Part shown: piece after piece, positions 44,677-53,255 of the stretch
Position numbering within the stretch: position 1 is the first letter of the stretch
Layout: every line of letters begins with the position of its first letter
Source of the DNA: Bacillus salipaludis
GTDB taxonomy: Bacteria > Bacillota > Bacilli > Bacillales_B > DSM-18226
Length of the DNA stretch: 64,000 nt
Reading direction: 5' to 3'
Assembly: GCF_004358205.1 (NCBI RefSeq)
Contig: NZ_SMYO01000008.1
Coordinates: 1-64,000, forward strand
Notes under the pieces: generated by a model
Seen by the model: the letters and a program-made list of their open reading frames with translations, nothing else
Told to the model about the DNA's origin: nothing
Databases searched by the model: none
Position numbers and translations under genes: made by a program

Positions 44677-45696
44677 TTAATGCCCAATATTATTCACTTC
44701 CGGAATCAACTGTTTCCATTCTTCATAGGAAATGATGGTATTCCAGTGGCCGGTGATTTTGGCAATTCCAACAACTAAAATAAACAGAACAAGAAAAGCA
44801 ATAGGAACAAACCATTTGTTTACTTTTTTATTGGCCACCGTCATATTTAATGTATCTTTGATTGGACATGCTTCCACGCATTGCATGCAAGCCGTACAGG
44901 CTGGAGTCACGACTGCCTTTTTTGTATGTACCTTTATTCTTTGCGGGCAAACCTTTGTACACATTTCACAGTTCGTACAGCTATCCTCATTTCTCCGGAC
45001 TTTTGTGATTCTTAGAATCGAACCCAGCCCGATCATCGCACCATAAGGACAAAGGAAACGGCACCAAAAGTTTTTAAAAAATATTGAAAGAACGAACATG
45101 ACCAAAATAAATTTCAAAGTGAAGCCGCCGATATTTAAGAAAAATAAAAGCATTTTCACATCAGAAACTTTGTTATAGGGATCCTCCAGGAAGCCTTTGG
45201 CCACAAATGTCGGCATATCAAAGATAATCATTTTTAAAAAGAATAAGAGTAATAAATATTTTAGTGGCGCTAATAACCATACGAGCGGCTGTGGAAGGTC
45301 AAAGTTCCTTTTAAACAGCTTTTTTCCAAGCATCCCGGTCCATTCACTCACCGTTCCAACTGGACAAAACCAACTGCAAAAGGATTTACGAAAAAGATTT
45401 CCCGATCCAACAAAAAAGGTAAATAGCACAAGCCCCGCCGGGTGGATTTTATCAAAATCACCACTTGTCAGCCATACCTTCAATCCCACGAGGGCACTAA
45501 TTGGCAAGAAGCCTTCAACAGCAGATGGCCGTTCAACAAAGGGCTCTTTTCCCAACGTCTCAAAGTGCAAATAAAATTGATAAAATCTCAGTCCTACATA
45601 GAGTAAAAATAATAGGAACAGAGCTTGAACAATATGTCTTGTTATTTGAACGGGCTTTTGTTTTAGCTGTTTTATATACCAGGCCTTTGATTTCAT
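44677..45696 (-). CDS. NapH/NosR-type membrane polyferredoxin
   Basis: 339 aa from ATG 45696, preceded by GGAGG. About five membrane helices, with CSWFCPVGT and CRFLCPYGA motifs, and two C-terminal [4Fe-4S] motifs (CTNCEMCTKVCP and CTACMQCVEACP). This is the NapH/NosR/RdxA layout, passing electrons to or from a quinone pool; which oxidoreductase it serves is unclear. An FNR box lies about 61 bp upstream of the start, so anaerobic induction is likely. Confidence 0.85.
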   Translation of the reverse strand: MKSKAWYIKQLKQKPVQITRHIVQALFLLFLLYVGLRFYQFYLHFETLGKEPFVERPSAVEGFLPISALVGLKVWLTSGDFDKIHPAGLVLFTFFVGSGNLFRKSFCSWFCPVGTVSEWTGMLGKKLFKRNFDLPQPLVWLLAPLKYLLLLFFLKMIIFDMPTFVAKGFLEDPYNKVSDVKMLLFFLNIGGFTLKFILVMFVLSIFFKNFWCRFLCPYGAMIGLGSILRITKVRRNEDSCTNCEMCTKVCPQRIKVHTKKAVVTPACTACMQCVEACPIKDTLNMTVANKKVNKWFVPIAFLVLFILVVGIAKITGHWNTIISYEEWKQLIPEVNNIGH

Positions 45697-45727
45697 AGCG
45701 GTTCCCTCCAAAACTTTCAATATCCTA

Positions 45728-45770
45728 ACTATAAGGAATGGATATATGAGGGGAGTGTGATAAAAATCAT
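45728..45770 (-). promoter_or_regulatory. FNR box and -10 upstream of the polyferredoxin gene
   Basis: GTGAT-AAAA-ATCAT (45757-45770) keeps the TGAT/ATCA core of the FNR box. TATAGT on the minus strand (45728-45733) lies at a distance giving a box centre near -42, close to class II. Confidence 0.6.
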
Positions 45771-45823
45771 TTGCCTTATCTATTTCATAAAGAGTTCACA
45801 AAAGCATTCTCAAAGTAGACAAA

Positions 45824-45850
45824 ATAAAGGCCGGGGGTTAACCCAGCCTC
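45824..45850 (-). terminator. Terminator of the oxidoreductase gene
   Basis: On the minus strand GGCTGGGTTAACCCCCGGCC folds into a hairpin followed by TTTATTTTG. Confidence 0.7.
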
Positions 45851-45852
45851 TC

Positions 45853-46839
45853 CTATTTTTCAACATCAAAAATAATCTGATTTTGTCTACGTGCTTCTTC
45901 CGTTACCTCAAGGACAATCTGACTCCAATTCTTCAACTCTTCATATTTCTCATGATTATTGGTTTCAATGATTTCAGTCAAATTAATGCATTCGTATACC
46001 ATATCCTTGTCATATTGCTCCACACTCAGGATTTGGCTTTTCTTGGTATGACTGTCAAAAAACTTGATCTCTGAGATTGGTGCCGCATCCCCAAGAACGA
46101 AGGTTCCTTTCTCCCCATGGATTTCACAAGGGATCTCGGAATGAGATATTTTCGAACAAAGAATGGTACAAACAAAACCATCATACGTTAACACAAGCGT
46201 ACCGCTTCCGTCCATCCCGCTATGTAGTAAAACGGGATGATAGGCTACATTTTCAGGCTTACCGAATAATCCAACCGCTAAATAAAGAGGATATACTCCT
46301 AAATCAACCAGTGCCCCACCGGAATATTCTGCCGAGAAGATATTTGGCACTTCGCCTTGTAAAAACAAATCGTAGCGAGAGGAATACTGGATATAAGGCA
46401 AAACAGTACTCCGTAGCTTTCCTGCAAAATAGAGATTTTCTTTTAAGATTGCAAAATTAGGTGTATGGATATTGCGGATTGCTTCGAATAAAAACACACC
46501 ATTCTCTTCAGCTGTTCGGTAAGCCTCTTCTAATTCAGTTGTAGTAGAAAAAATTGGCTTTTCACAAATTACGTGTTTTTTATTTTTTAAAAATAAAAGA
46601 GCCTGTTCAAAATGAACAGAATTTGGTGACGCAATATAAACAACATCGATCGAAGTGCTGCTAGCCATTTCATTTAAATCTGTATAAAAATTTGCTGAAT
46701 GATATGTATCTGCGAGTTGTTTTGCTTTTTGCTCCGTCCTTGAATAAACGGCTGTTAAATTAAGTTTCCCACTATGTTTTGCTGCCTCAATAAATCTTGC
46801 GGTAATCCATCCTGTTCCTACTGTTCCCAGATTAAGCAT
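45853..46839 (-). CDS. Gfo/Idh/MocA-family NAD(P)-dependent oxidoreductase
   Basis: 328 aa. N-terminal Rossmann fold begins LNLGTVGTGWITARFIEAA. The family's EKP motif is in KKHVICEKPIFST, and the C-terminal substrate domain includes EYSGGALVDLGVYPLYL. These enzymes act on sugars, inositols or related compounds; the substrate is not predictable. The ribosome site is GAGGAGA. It is monocistronic. Confidence 0.85.
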   Translation of the reverse strand: MLNLGTVGTGWITARFIEAAKHSGKLNLTAVYSRTEQKAKQLADTYHSANFYTDLNEMASSTSIDVVYIASPNSVHFEQALLFLKNKKHVICEKPIFSTTTELEEAYRTAEENGVFLFEAIRNIHTPNFAILKENLYFAGKLRSTVLPYIQYSSRYDLFLQGEVPNIFSAEYSGGALVDLGVYPLYLAVGLFGKPENVAYHPVLLHSGMDGSGTLVLTYDGFVCTILCSKISHSEIPCEIHGEKGTFVLGDAAPISEIKFFDSHTKKSQILSVEQYDKDMVYECINLTEIIETNNHEKYEELKNWSQIVLEVTEEARRQNQIIFDVEK

Positions 46840-47014
46840 AAACCTTCTCCTCTCCTAAGCCTATATATCCATTGATTTTATCTTTAATATAGTTACTTTT
46901 GCAATTTTAAAATTTATTTCCCTTCTGTTATGCTTATGATTGTCGGGAATAATGGAAAAATATCAGTATTTATGGTATTTATAGTAGTAGATACAATGAA
47001 AGAGGTTGAAAATA

Positions 47015-48670
47015 GTGGAACATAATTCCAATTTTATAAAAGATGTCATGATAAAGGATTTAGAATCGGGAAAACATCAAACGGTCGTAACCCGCTTTCC
47101 ACCTGAGCCAAACGGATATTTACATATTGGTCATGCAAAATCAATTATTATCAACTTTGGCTTAGCAGATGATTTTAACGGAAAAACGAATTTACGATTT
47201 GATGATACAAATCCGTTAAAAGAGGACGTTGAATTCGTTAATTCTATTAAAGAAGACGTAAAGTGGCTTGGATTTGAATGGGATGACTTATTTTTCGCCT
47301 CCAATTATTTTGAAGAAATGTACAGCCGTGCTGTTCTTTTAATAAATAAAGGTTTAGCTTATGTGGATGATCTTACCGCAGATGAAATCCGTGAATACCG
47401 CGGTACACTGACAGAGCCCGGGAAGGAAAGTCCTTACCGTAAGCGTTCCATTGAAGAAAACCTTGAATTATTTGAGAAGATGCGGGCAGGAAAGTTCGGG
47501 AATGGCGAGAAAGTTCTTCGGGCTAAAATCGATATGTCTTCACCTAACATTAATCTCCGTGACCCTGTCATTTATCGTATTGCCCATGCGACCCACCATA
47601 ACACGGGTGATAAATGGTGTATTTATCCGATGTATGCTTTCGCCCATCCGCTTGAGGATGCGATTGAAGGCGTTACACACTCCATTTGTACAATCGAGTT
47701 TGAGGATCAGCGACCACTGTACAATTGGGTTGTGGAGCAATGTGAAATGGAGAACACACCGCAGCAAATTGAATTTGGCCGTTTAAATATCACCAATACC
47801 GTTATGAGTAAACGCAAGCTAAAACAACTTGTCGAGGAAGAATATGTTGACGGCTGGGATGATCCGCGGCTGCCTACAATTTCCGGAATGAGAAGAAGAG
47901 GATTCACCCCGGAATCGATTCGGAATTTTGTTCGTGAAACAGGGGTTTCCAAAGGTTCAGGTGTAGTGGATTCCCAAATGCTCGAGCACTTTGTCCGTGA
48001 AGATTTAAAATTAAAAGCGCCGCGTACAATGGGTGTAATTAATCCGTTAAAAGTGGTGATTACGAACTATCCGGAAGGACAAATTGAACTCTTGGATGCC
48101 GAGATCAATCCGGAAAACCCTGAAATGGGCATGCGAAAGATTCCATTCTCTCGTGAAATTTATATCGAGCAGGATGATTTTATGGAAGATCCGCCGAAAA
48201 AATACTTTCGGTTGTTCCCTGGGAATGAGGTTCGCTTAAAGCATGCTTATTTCATTAAATGTGAAGAAGTGATTAAGGACGCGAATGGCAAGGTTGTAGA
48301 GCTGCACTGTACGTATGACCCAGAAACGAAGAGCGGTACCGGTTTTACCGGCCGTAAGGTAAAGGGAACGATTCACTGGGTGGAAGCAGCGCATGCTGTT
48401 CCAGCAGAGTTTCGTTTGTATGAGCCATTGATTTTGGATGAAGTGGAAGAAGCAAGTGATGGGGAAGAAAAAACTTTCTTAGATAATGTGAACCCAAATT
48501 CTCTCGAGGTTTTCCAAGGGTTTGTTGAGCCAAATATGAAGGAAAGTATGCCGCACGACAAATTCCAATTCTTTAGACACGGTTATTTCAATGTAGATCC
48601 AAAGGATTCCATTGCGGAAAAATTAGTCTTTAACCGTATTGTTTCATTGAAGAGTTCATTTAAGCTTTAG
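47015..48670 (+). CDS. glnS: Glutaminyl-tRNA synthetase
   Basis: 551 aa from GTG 47015, with AAAGAGG nine bases upstream; the frame extends to a TTG three codons earlier. Class I signatures are clear: [16 protein letters not shown] (HIGH at residues 37-40) and [11 protein letters not shown] (KMSKS equivalent). The C-terminal beta-barrel anticodon-binding domain follows ([15 protein letters not shown] to [20 protein letters not shown]). It charges tRNA-Gln directly. Most Bacillus species rely on GatCAB transamidation instead, so this gene is notable. Confidence 0.95.
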   Translation: MEHNSNFIKDVMIKDLESGKHQTVVTRFPPEPNGYLHIGHAKSIIINFGLADDFNGKTNLRFDDTNPLKEDVEFVNSIKEDVKWLGFEWDDLFFASNYFEEMYSRAVLLINKGLAYVDDLTADEIREYRGTLTEPGKESPYRKRSIEENLELFEKMRAGKFGNGEKVLRAKIDMSSPNINLRDPVIYRIAHATHHNTGDKWCIYPMYAFAHPLEDAIEGVTHSICTIEFEDQRPLYNWVVEQCEMENTPQQIEFGRLNITNTVMSKRKLKQLVEEEYVDGWDDPRLPTISGMRRRGFTPESIRNFVRETGVSKGSGVVDSQMLEHFVREDLKLKAPRTMGVINPLKVVITNYPEGQIELLDAEINPENPEMGMRKIPFSREIYIEQDDFMEDPPKKYFRLFPGNEVRLKHAYFIKCEEVIKDANGKVVELHCTYDPETKSGTGFTGRKVKGTIHWVEAAHAVPAEFRLYEPLILDEVEEASDGEEKTFLDNVNPNSLEVFQGFVEPNMKESMPHDKFQFFRHGYFNVDPKDSIAEKLVFNRIVSLKSSFKL

Positions 48671-48687
48671 AGATATGATAGTAGCAA

Positions 48688-48723
48688 AACACACGATTTC
48701 TAATTTGAAATCGTGTGTTTTTT
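48688..48723 (+). terminator. Terminator of glnS
   Basis: AACACACGATTTC (48688-48700) pairs with GAAATCGTGTGTT (48707-48719), then a T-run. Confidence 0.88.
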
Positions 48724-48799
48724 AATTGGTTCTCTAATGGTTATTTGGATTTGAAAGGCAAAGTTACCTTTTTGACTATGGAATAGGTGGGGTTTGAGG

Positions 48800-49410
48800 G
48801 ACATTTTTCGCTTTATTGATCCTGGAAATGTTCTTCATTATGGCTTTGAAGGACAAATTTGGCTTTCTGATCATGGAAATGTCCTTCATCTAGGATTTGA
48901 AGGACAAAATTTGCTTTCTGATCATGGAAATGTCCTTCATCTAGGCTTTGAAGGACAAATTTTGCTTTCTGATCATGGAAATGTCCTTCATCTCAGCTTT
49001 GAAGGACAAAATTTGCTTTCTAATCAAGGAAATGTCCTTCATCTCTGCTTTGAAGGACAAAATTTGCTTTCTGTTCATGGAAATGTCCTTCATCTAGGCT
49101 TTGAAGGACAAAATTTGCTTTCTGATCATGGAAATGTCCTTCATCTCTGCTTTGAGGACAAAATTTGCTTTCTGTTCATAGAAATGTCCTTCATCTAGGC
49201 TTTGAAGGACAAATTTTGCTTTCTGTTCATAGAAATGTCCTTCATCTCTGCTTTGAAGGACAAATTTTGCTTTCTGATCATGGAAATGTCCTTCATCTAG
49301 GCTTTGAAGGACAAATTTTGCTTTCTGATCATGGAAATGTCCTTCATCTCGCCGTTAAGGACAAAACTCCATGGGAAATCACAAAAATGTCCTTAACTAA
49401 GCTCCCTTCC
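48800..49410. repeat. Tandem array, 51-bp unit, about 12 copies, each an inverted repeat
   Basis: This fills the gene-free stretch 48671-49424 together with the glnS terminator. ATGTCC (or variant) recurs at 48828, 48879, 48930, 48981, 49032, 49083, 49134, 49184, 49235, 49286, 49337 and 49387; spacings are 51 bp except two of 50. Each unit contains TGTCCTTCA and TGAAGGACA separated by about 9 bp, so RNA from either strand could form a row of hairpins. Because 51 is a multiple of three, the array stays open as a 17-residue repeat in one frame, but no ribosome site or plausible start supports a gene. Confidence 0.9.
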
Positions 49411-49424
49411 TATCACAGCACTCA

Positions 49425-50441
49425 TCATGCTCTTGAAACAGGTACCTCAAAAATAATTTTCGTACCCTTTCCTAGCTCAGAAACAATAGATAGGTCTCCG
49501 CTAACCGCCCGGGCACGCTCGTCCATGCTGAAAAGACCAACTCCACGTTGAACATTGTCTACATCAAAGCCTATTCCTTTATCTTCAATCATTACCCTGA
49601 CAAGTTCATCAATTTCCCTTATCGTGACAGTTGCTTTTAAGACTTCCGCATATTTACGGATATTCGTTAACGCCTCTTGGATAATCCGATAAATTGTTAA
49701 TTCAATACTGATTGGCAGCCGTTTGTTCAATACACACTCAAAAAAGACATCAATATTATAGTGCTCTGAATAACGAGAAAGAAAAGAACGAATCGCAGGA
49801 ACTAGCCCGAGGTCATCCAATACAGATGGGCGAAGCTCCCAAGAAATTTCACGAATCTCCTCAATTAACTGTGTAGCCTCCTGCTGCATCTGTTGAAGCA
49901 GAGGGTGGTCCTGCTCATTAAGCAGACGATTAATCGTTATCAAATGACTGTATAGATTTTGACCAATCCCGTCATGTAAATTTCTCGACAACCGCTTCCG
50001 TTCTTCTTCTTGGACATCAATGATGGTGGTCATCATTTTTTGCAATTCCTGCTCAACGCGCTTTCTTTCCGTGATTTCATATCGAATTGCAACATATTGA
50101 TAAGGTTTGCCCTTATCATTTAAAAACGGAACAATGGTAGTATCCATCCAGTAATAGGTTCCATCCTTTGCTCTGTTTTGGATTTCCCCTTTCCAAACCT
50201 CACCGGAACCAATCGTCCGCCACATCTTTTTAAAAAACTCCTGTGAATGGTATCCGGAGTTAATAATCCGATGATCCTGCCCCAATAATTCTTTCCTTGA
50301 GTATTTTGATATCAGGCAAAATTGATCATTCACATATGTAATAATTCCGCGAGAATCCGTTATCGCTACAATTGAAGATGAATCAAGAGCAAATTTATAG
50401 TCTAAAAGTTCGTTTTTAATTTGCTGCATTTCTCTTTCCAT
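49425..50441 (-). CDS. PAS-domain histidine kinase, NreB-like
   Basis: 338 aa, no membrane segment. Residues 15-130 form a PAS-PAC domain (FALDSSSIVAITDSRGIITYVND, RAKDGTYYWMDTTIVPFLND). A HisKA_3 kinase follows with EEERKRLSRNLHDGIGQNLY (phospho-His) and an HATPase domain (MIEDKGIGFDVD, GVGLFSMDERARAV). NreB of staphylococci has four cysteines binding [4Fe-4S] in PAS; here only one is in that domain, so a cluster is unlikely. It is last of four genes and 12 bp after the NreA-like gene. Confidence 0.85.
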   Translation of the reverse strand: MEREMQQIKNELLDYKFALDSSSIVAITDSRGIITYVNDQFCLISKYSRKELLGQDHRIINSGYHSQEFFKKMWRTIGSGEVWKGEIQNRAKDGTYYWMDTTIVPFLNDKGKPYQYVAIRYEITERKRVEQELQKMMTTIIDVQEEERKRLSRNLHDGIGQNLYSHLITINRLLNEQDHPLLQQMQQEATQLIEEIREISWELRPSVLDDLGLVPAIRSFLSRYSEHYNIDVFFECVLNKRLPISIELTIYRIIQEALTNIRKYAEVLKATVTIREIDELVRVMIEDKGIGFDVDNVQRGVGLFSMDERARAVSGDLSIVSELGKGTKIIFEVPVSRA

Positions 50442-50453
50442 TTCTTTTCCCCC

Positions 50454-50906
50454 TCAAAGTAATGTATGCCCTTTTAAAATCTGCTCCAGAGCTTCAGCAG
50501 CATCCTTTACCAATTCTTGATCCTGTTCGGTAAAATGATGTGCTGCCCTATTGCCAATAAGCAATACCCCTTTAGGGACAGAATGAAAAAATATCGGCAC
50601 AGCATATGCCGATACAAGTTTTTCAGCCAGCATAATCGGATAATCAGTTACCTTCCCGAGGATATCATTCGGAAAATCCCCAAGCATCATTGCAGTTCCG
50701 CTTGAAATAATTTTTCCGGCGATTCCCTTACCGAAACGAACGGTGATCCGTTCATATTTATCATTCAAATTACCTGAAACATAATGCCAACGAACATCCG
50801 GGCCAATTTCATTTTGAAAGGCAAGCCCCACAAACTCACATTTTACTGCAGCTTTCAATTGATTACATATTTCAATAACTGCCTGTAATTCTCTTAATTT
50901 TGTCAT
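50454..50906 (-). CDS. NreA-like GAF-domain (nitrate-sensor) protein
   Basis: 150 aa, a single GAF domain: VGLAFQNEIGPDVRWHYVSG, ITVRFGKGIAGKIISSGTAMML, YPIMLAEKLVSAYAVPIFFHSVPKGVLLIG. The sequence follows staphylococcal NreA closely in order, a nitrate receptor that controls the NreB kinase (compare IVRWNYASGN, RIVLRSGKGIGG in NreA from memory). It sits between the response regulator and the PAS kinase, as in nreABC. Nitrate binding is inferred. Confidence 0.75.
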   Translation of the reverse strand: MTKLRELQAVIEICNQLKAAVKCEFVGLAFQNEIGPDVRWHYVSGNLNDKYERITVRFGKGIAGKIISSGTAMMLGDFPNDILGKVTDYPIMLAEKLVSAYAVPIFFHSVPKGVLLIGNRAAHHFTEQDQELVKDAAEALEQILKGHTLL

Positions 50907-50921
50907 TTGTGGCGCTTCTCC

Positions 50922-51575
50922 TTAAAAACCATACCCTAATAACCCCTTTTTAACCGCATATTCAACAAGCTCTGGCCGGGTTTTCATTTGCAGCTTTTCC
51001 ATCAGGTTCCCTTTATGGGTTTCAACCGTTTTAACACTAATCACAAGCTGCTCGGCGATTTCCTTGTTTGAGTACCCTTTTGCTATGAGGGTGAGGACTT
51101 CTTTTTCCCGTTCCGACAAAAGATTATAAGTATCTGAACTGTCATGCTTCATTCCTGTCAAATATTCTTCCATTAACCGTTTTGTAGCTGCCGGGTGAAG
51201 ATAGGCATCACCTGCTGCAACGGATTCAATCGCAGCCATTAATTCATCATGGGGTGCACTTTTTAAAATACATCCGGATGCACCTGCCTGTATCGCCCGG
51301 AACAGATACTCCTCATCATCATGCATGGTTAAAATCAAAATATTAATTGTTGGCATTTCCTTTTTGAGCTCAGTGGTGGCAGTAAGCCCATCTTTACCAT
51401 GGGGCATACTTAAGTCCATGACCACTACATTCGGCTTTAACCTTAATGCCTTCTTTATTCCTTCGTTTCCTTCCGAAGCCTCCCCGATTACTTCCATCTT
51501 CGGATTGGTATTAAGGAGCATCTTCAGACCCATTCTTACAACCGCGTGATCATCAACCAATAGGATTTTTATCAA
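50922..51575 (-). CDS. NarL/LuxR-family response regulator, NreC-like
   Basis: 217 aa from TTG 51575, preceded by GGGGAG. The receiver domain has DDHAVVRMGL and the phospho-Asp in VVVMDLSMPHGKDG; the C-terminal helix-turn-helix is LSEREKEVLTLIAKGYSNKE to VKTVETHKGNLMEKL. It is the only response regulator between two kinases (51597-52253 and 49425-50441). Its targets are probably the adjacent molybdoenzyme operon. Confidence 0.88.
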   Translation of the reverse strand: MIKILLVDDHAVVRMGLKMLLNTNPKMEVIGEASEGNEGIKKALRLKPNVVVMDLSMPHGKDGLTATTELKKEMPTINILILTMHDDEEYLFRAIQAGASGCILKSAPHDELMAAIESVAAGDAYLHPAATKRLMEEYLTGMKHDSSDTYNLLSEREKEVLTLIAKGYSNKEIAEQLVISVKTVETHKGNLMEKLQMKTRPELVEYAVKKGLLGYGF

Positions 51576-51596
51576 AACTAACTCCCCTTTGTCCCT

Positions 51597-52253
51597 TTAT
51601 TTCAAGGGAAGAGATATTTCTATCGAGGTTCCTTCTCCTATTTTAGAGGAAATTGAACACTGTCCGCCAGTAAGAAGCATTCTTTCTTTCATCGCTGCAA
51701 GCCCGGATAATGGACTCGTTATTTCAAGTTCCTCCGGTTGAAATCCCTTACCAAAATCGTGTATCGTTATGGTTAATTCCGTCTTTTTCCAAATAAAATT
51801 CATCTTCACATTGGAGGTATCGGCATATTTCGCAATATTTGCCAGAGCTTCTTGGCAAACCCGGAAAACTGCGATATTTTGCCGCTCAGGAATTTGCTTT
51901 TCTTCTCCTAATGATTCCAAATCAACAAGAATACCAAATGTTGAAGTATACAACTTAATATAGCTCTTAATGGCGGGAAGTAAACCAAGGGTTGTTAAGG
52001 TAGGAGGATGCAATTCTACTGAAAGCAGCCTAATTTCTTGGATGGTTTTTTCGATCAGTTGAGACATTTCACGAAGATAATGCTTCATAGCCGGTTGCTC
52101 TGTACCGGATTCAACAAACTGTAATCCTGTTAAAATACTATATAGATTTTGACCTACACCCTCATGGAGCTCTAAAGCAATTCGTTTAATTTCCTCCTCT
52201 TGGGAGTGAATAATGTAGGAACTAATCCCCTCTTTTGACGGTAAAGTTGTCAT
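51597..52253 (-). CDS. Short cytoplasmic histidine kinase, first gene of the Nre-like cluster
   Basis: 218 aa, HisKA_3 kinase core only: EEEIKRIALELHEGVGQNLYS (phospho-His) and an HATPase domain (TIHDFGKGFQPEEL, SGLAAMKERMLLTGG). It has no PAS, GAF or membrane segment, so its input must come from a partner, possibly the NreA-like protein. The ribosome site is AGGAGGG. It is followed after 21 bp by the response regulator. Two kinases with one regulator in one cluster is unusual. Confidence 0.85.
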   Translation of the reverse strand: MTTLPSKEGISSYIIHSQEEEIKRIALELHEGVGQNLYSILTGLQFVESGTEQPAMKHYLREMSQLIEKTIQEIRLLSVELHPPTLTTLGLLPAIKSYIKLYTSTFGILVDLESLGEEKQIPERQNIAVFRVCQEALANIAKYADTSNVKMNFIWKKTELTITIHDFGKGFQPEELEITSPLSGLAAMKERMLLTGGQCSISSKIGEGTSIEISLPLK

Positions 52254-52303
52254 TCATCAACCCTCCTAAACCCCTATTTAATTAGTATGCTCTGTTATTG
52301 GTT

Positions 52304-52432
52304 GTTGATTTCCTCTTCAGGCACAAGCGGTTCGTGGGCGGTCTGGGGAGCCTCCTCGTCGCCCACGCTCCTGCGGGGTCTCCCCTACCCCGTTCTCCCA
52401 CAGGAGTCTTCGTGCCTTCCGCTCCAATCAAC
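52304..52432 (-). repeat. Dispersed GC-rich inverted-repeat element, copy B
   Basis: Same element as at 18534-18681, in inverse orientation, with GTTGATT/AATCAAC ends and the nested GC-rich arms. It lies between the Nre-like cluster and the molybdoenzyme operon terminator, so it does not disrupt a gene. Confidence 0.85.
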
Positions 52433-52473
52433 TTTGTTTAAAAAATCAACAATATTCTTTTACACATCCAATT

Positions 52474-52500
52474 ATAAAAAAGCCAGACACTTTAGAGAGT
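52474..52500 (-). terminator. Terminator of the molybdoenzyme operon
   Basis: CAGAC and GTCTG form a short stem overlapping the last codons of the 93-aa gene, followed by TTTTTT on the minus strand. Confidence 0.65.
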
Positions 52501-52773
52501 CTGAACTTTTTTTACTGTATAATGAAGACCGCTTTCCGGATCAAATGCGGACCATTCGGTTTCCGTTTCAATAACATCGCTTGCTAGTGGTACTGCCAAA
52601 AAATAATAATCATCAAAATAAAAGCGAATATGGGTGCCATCAGGGCATGACTGCACTTTTTTTATCGTTTTGTTAACAGTTGGTGCCTGATCTCCACCCT
52701 CTGCATCATGAATCGCAATTTCAACCGGCCCGCCGGTAAATCGTTTTAGATCTTCTAAATTAATGGACTCCAC
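52492..52773 (-). CDS. Hypothetical protein, last gene of the molybdoenzyme operon, 93 aa
   Basis: GTG 52773 was chosen because AGAGGGG lies about 11 bases upstream and the start overlaps the previous stop, giving coupled translation; the frame extends further but only through the previous gene. The sequence (LEDLKRFTGGPVEIAIHD, TIKKVQSCPDGTHIRFYFDDYYFLAVP) is predicted beta-rich and soluble. I do not recognise it. A role in maturation or regulation of the operon enzymes is inferred from context only. Confidence 0.6.
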   Translation of the reverse strand: MESINLEDLKRFTGGPVEIAIHDAEGGDQAPTVNKTIKKVQSCPDGTHIRFYFDDYYFLAVPLASDVIETETEWSAFDPESGLHYTVKKVQTL

Positions 52774-53071
52774 AGCTATTACATCCCCTCTTTGCCGGAT
52801 AGATGAACATCTTGTATCCTTGCAGATACTCCCAAAATTTCTCCCCGGCATTCTCCTCGAGAAACATAATTGTTTCTTCTTCAGAGCCCCAATCACTCAT
52901 TCCTTTTATCTCTGCAACAACCATTTCAGCTTCATCCATTGTTTTTTCTTCAAGAAACCAATTCAAACGTTTATTCGCAAAAGTTTCTTTTAAAATCTGG
53001 TCTATTTCCTTAGCGAAACCGCCTGATTCTGACCGGATAAAACAAAAATCAATATACGTTTCACTAGTCAT
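52760..53071 (-). CDS. Hypothetical protein, 103 aa, C-terminal CxxC
   Basis: A helical soluble protein (FAKEIDQILKETFANKRLNWFLEEKTMDEAEMV) ending in RGCNSCGVH, a Cys-x-x-Cys-like end that could bind metal or a cluster. Start ATG 53071 overlaps the end of the 63-aa membrane gene by 8 bp. The family is unknown. It might be a chaperone for the molybdoenzyme, as small dedicated chaperones (NarJ/TorD) accompany such enzymes, but no TorD motif is seen. Confidence 0.65.
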   Translation of the reverse strand: MTSETYIDFCFIRSESGGFAKEIDQILKETFANKRLNWFLEEKTMDEAEMVVAEIKGMSDWGSEEETIMFLEENAGEKFWEYLQGYKMFIYPAKRGCNSCGVH

Positions 53072-53255
53072 TGACCTTCACACCTTTTTTATAGATGATA
53101 AGTGCTACAGGAAATAAAATAATATTGATGGCCGCAGCAATAATGGTATTCGTGTACTTTTCATAAAAATATTGATGGACCATGTATTGGGTAAAGATAA
53201 TGTTTAACATTAAGACAGCCAAGAGGAGTGCAACTGGTACGTAACTACGCTTCAT
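53064..53255 (-). CDS. Small two-helix membrane protein, 63 aa
   Basis: Two hydrophobic segments (VPVALLLAVLMLNIIFTQYMV and TIIAAAINIILFPVALIIYKK). ATG 53255 overlaps the Rieske gene end by 11 bp. It may be a membrane subunit of the same complex, as small membrane proteins often are. The family is not recognised. Confidence 0.65.
   Translation of the reverse strand: MKRSYVPVALLLAVLMLNIIFTQYMVHQYFYEKYTNTIIAAAINIILFPVALIIYKKGVKVND

Noticed and set aside
46840..47014. T-box leader upstream of glnS
   Set aside because: No conserved T-box sequence or terminator hairpin is visible in the 175-bp region.
48794..49551. Long open frames with a 17-residue repeat across the 51-bp array
   Set aside because: The frame is open only because 51 is divisible by three. 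It shifts after a one-base deletion, has no ribosome site, and runs into the antisense of the kinase gene.
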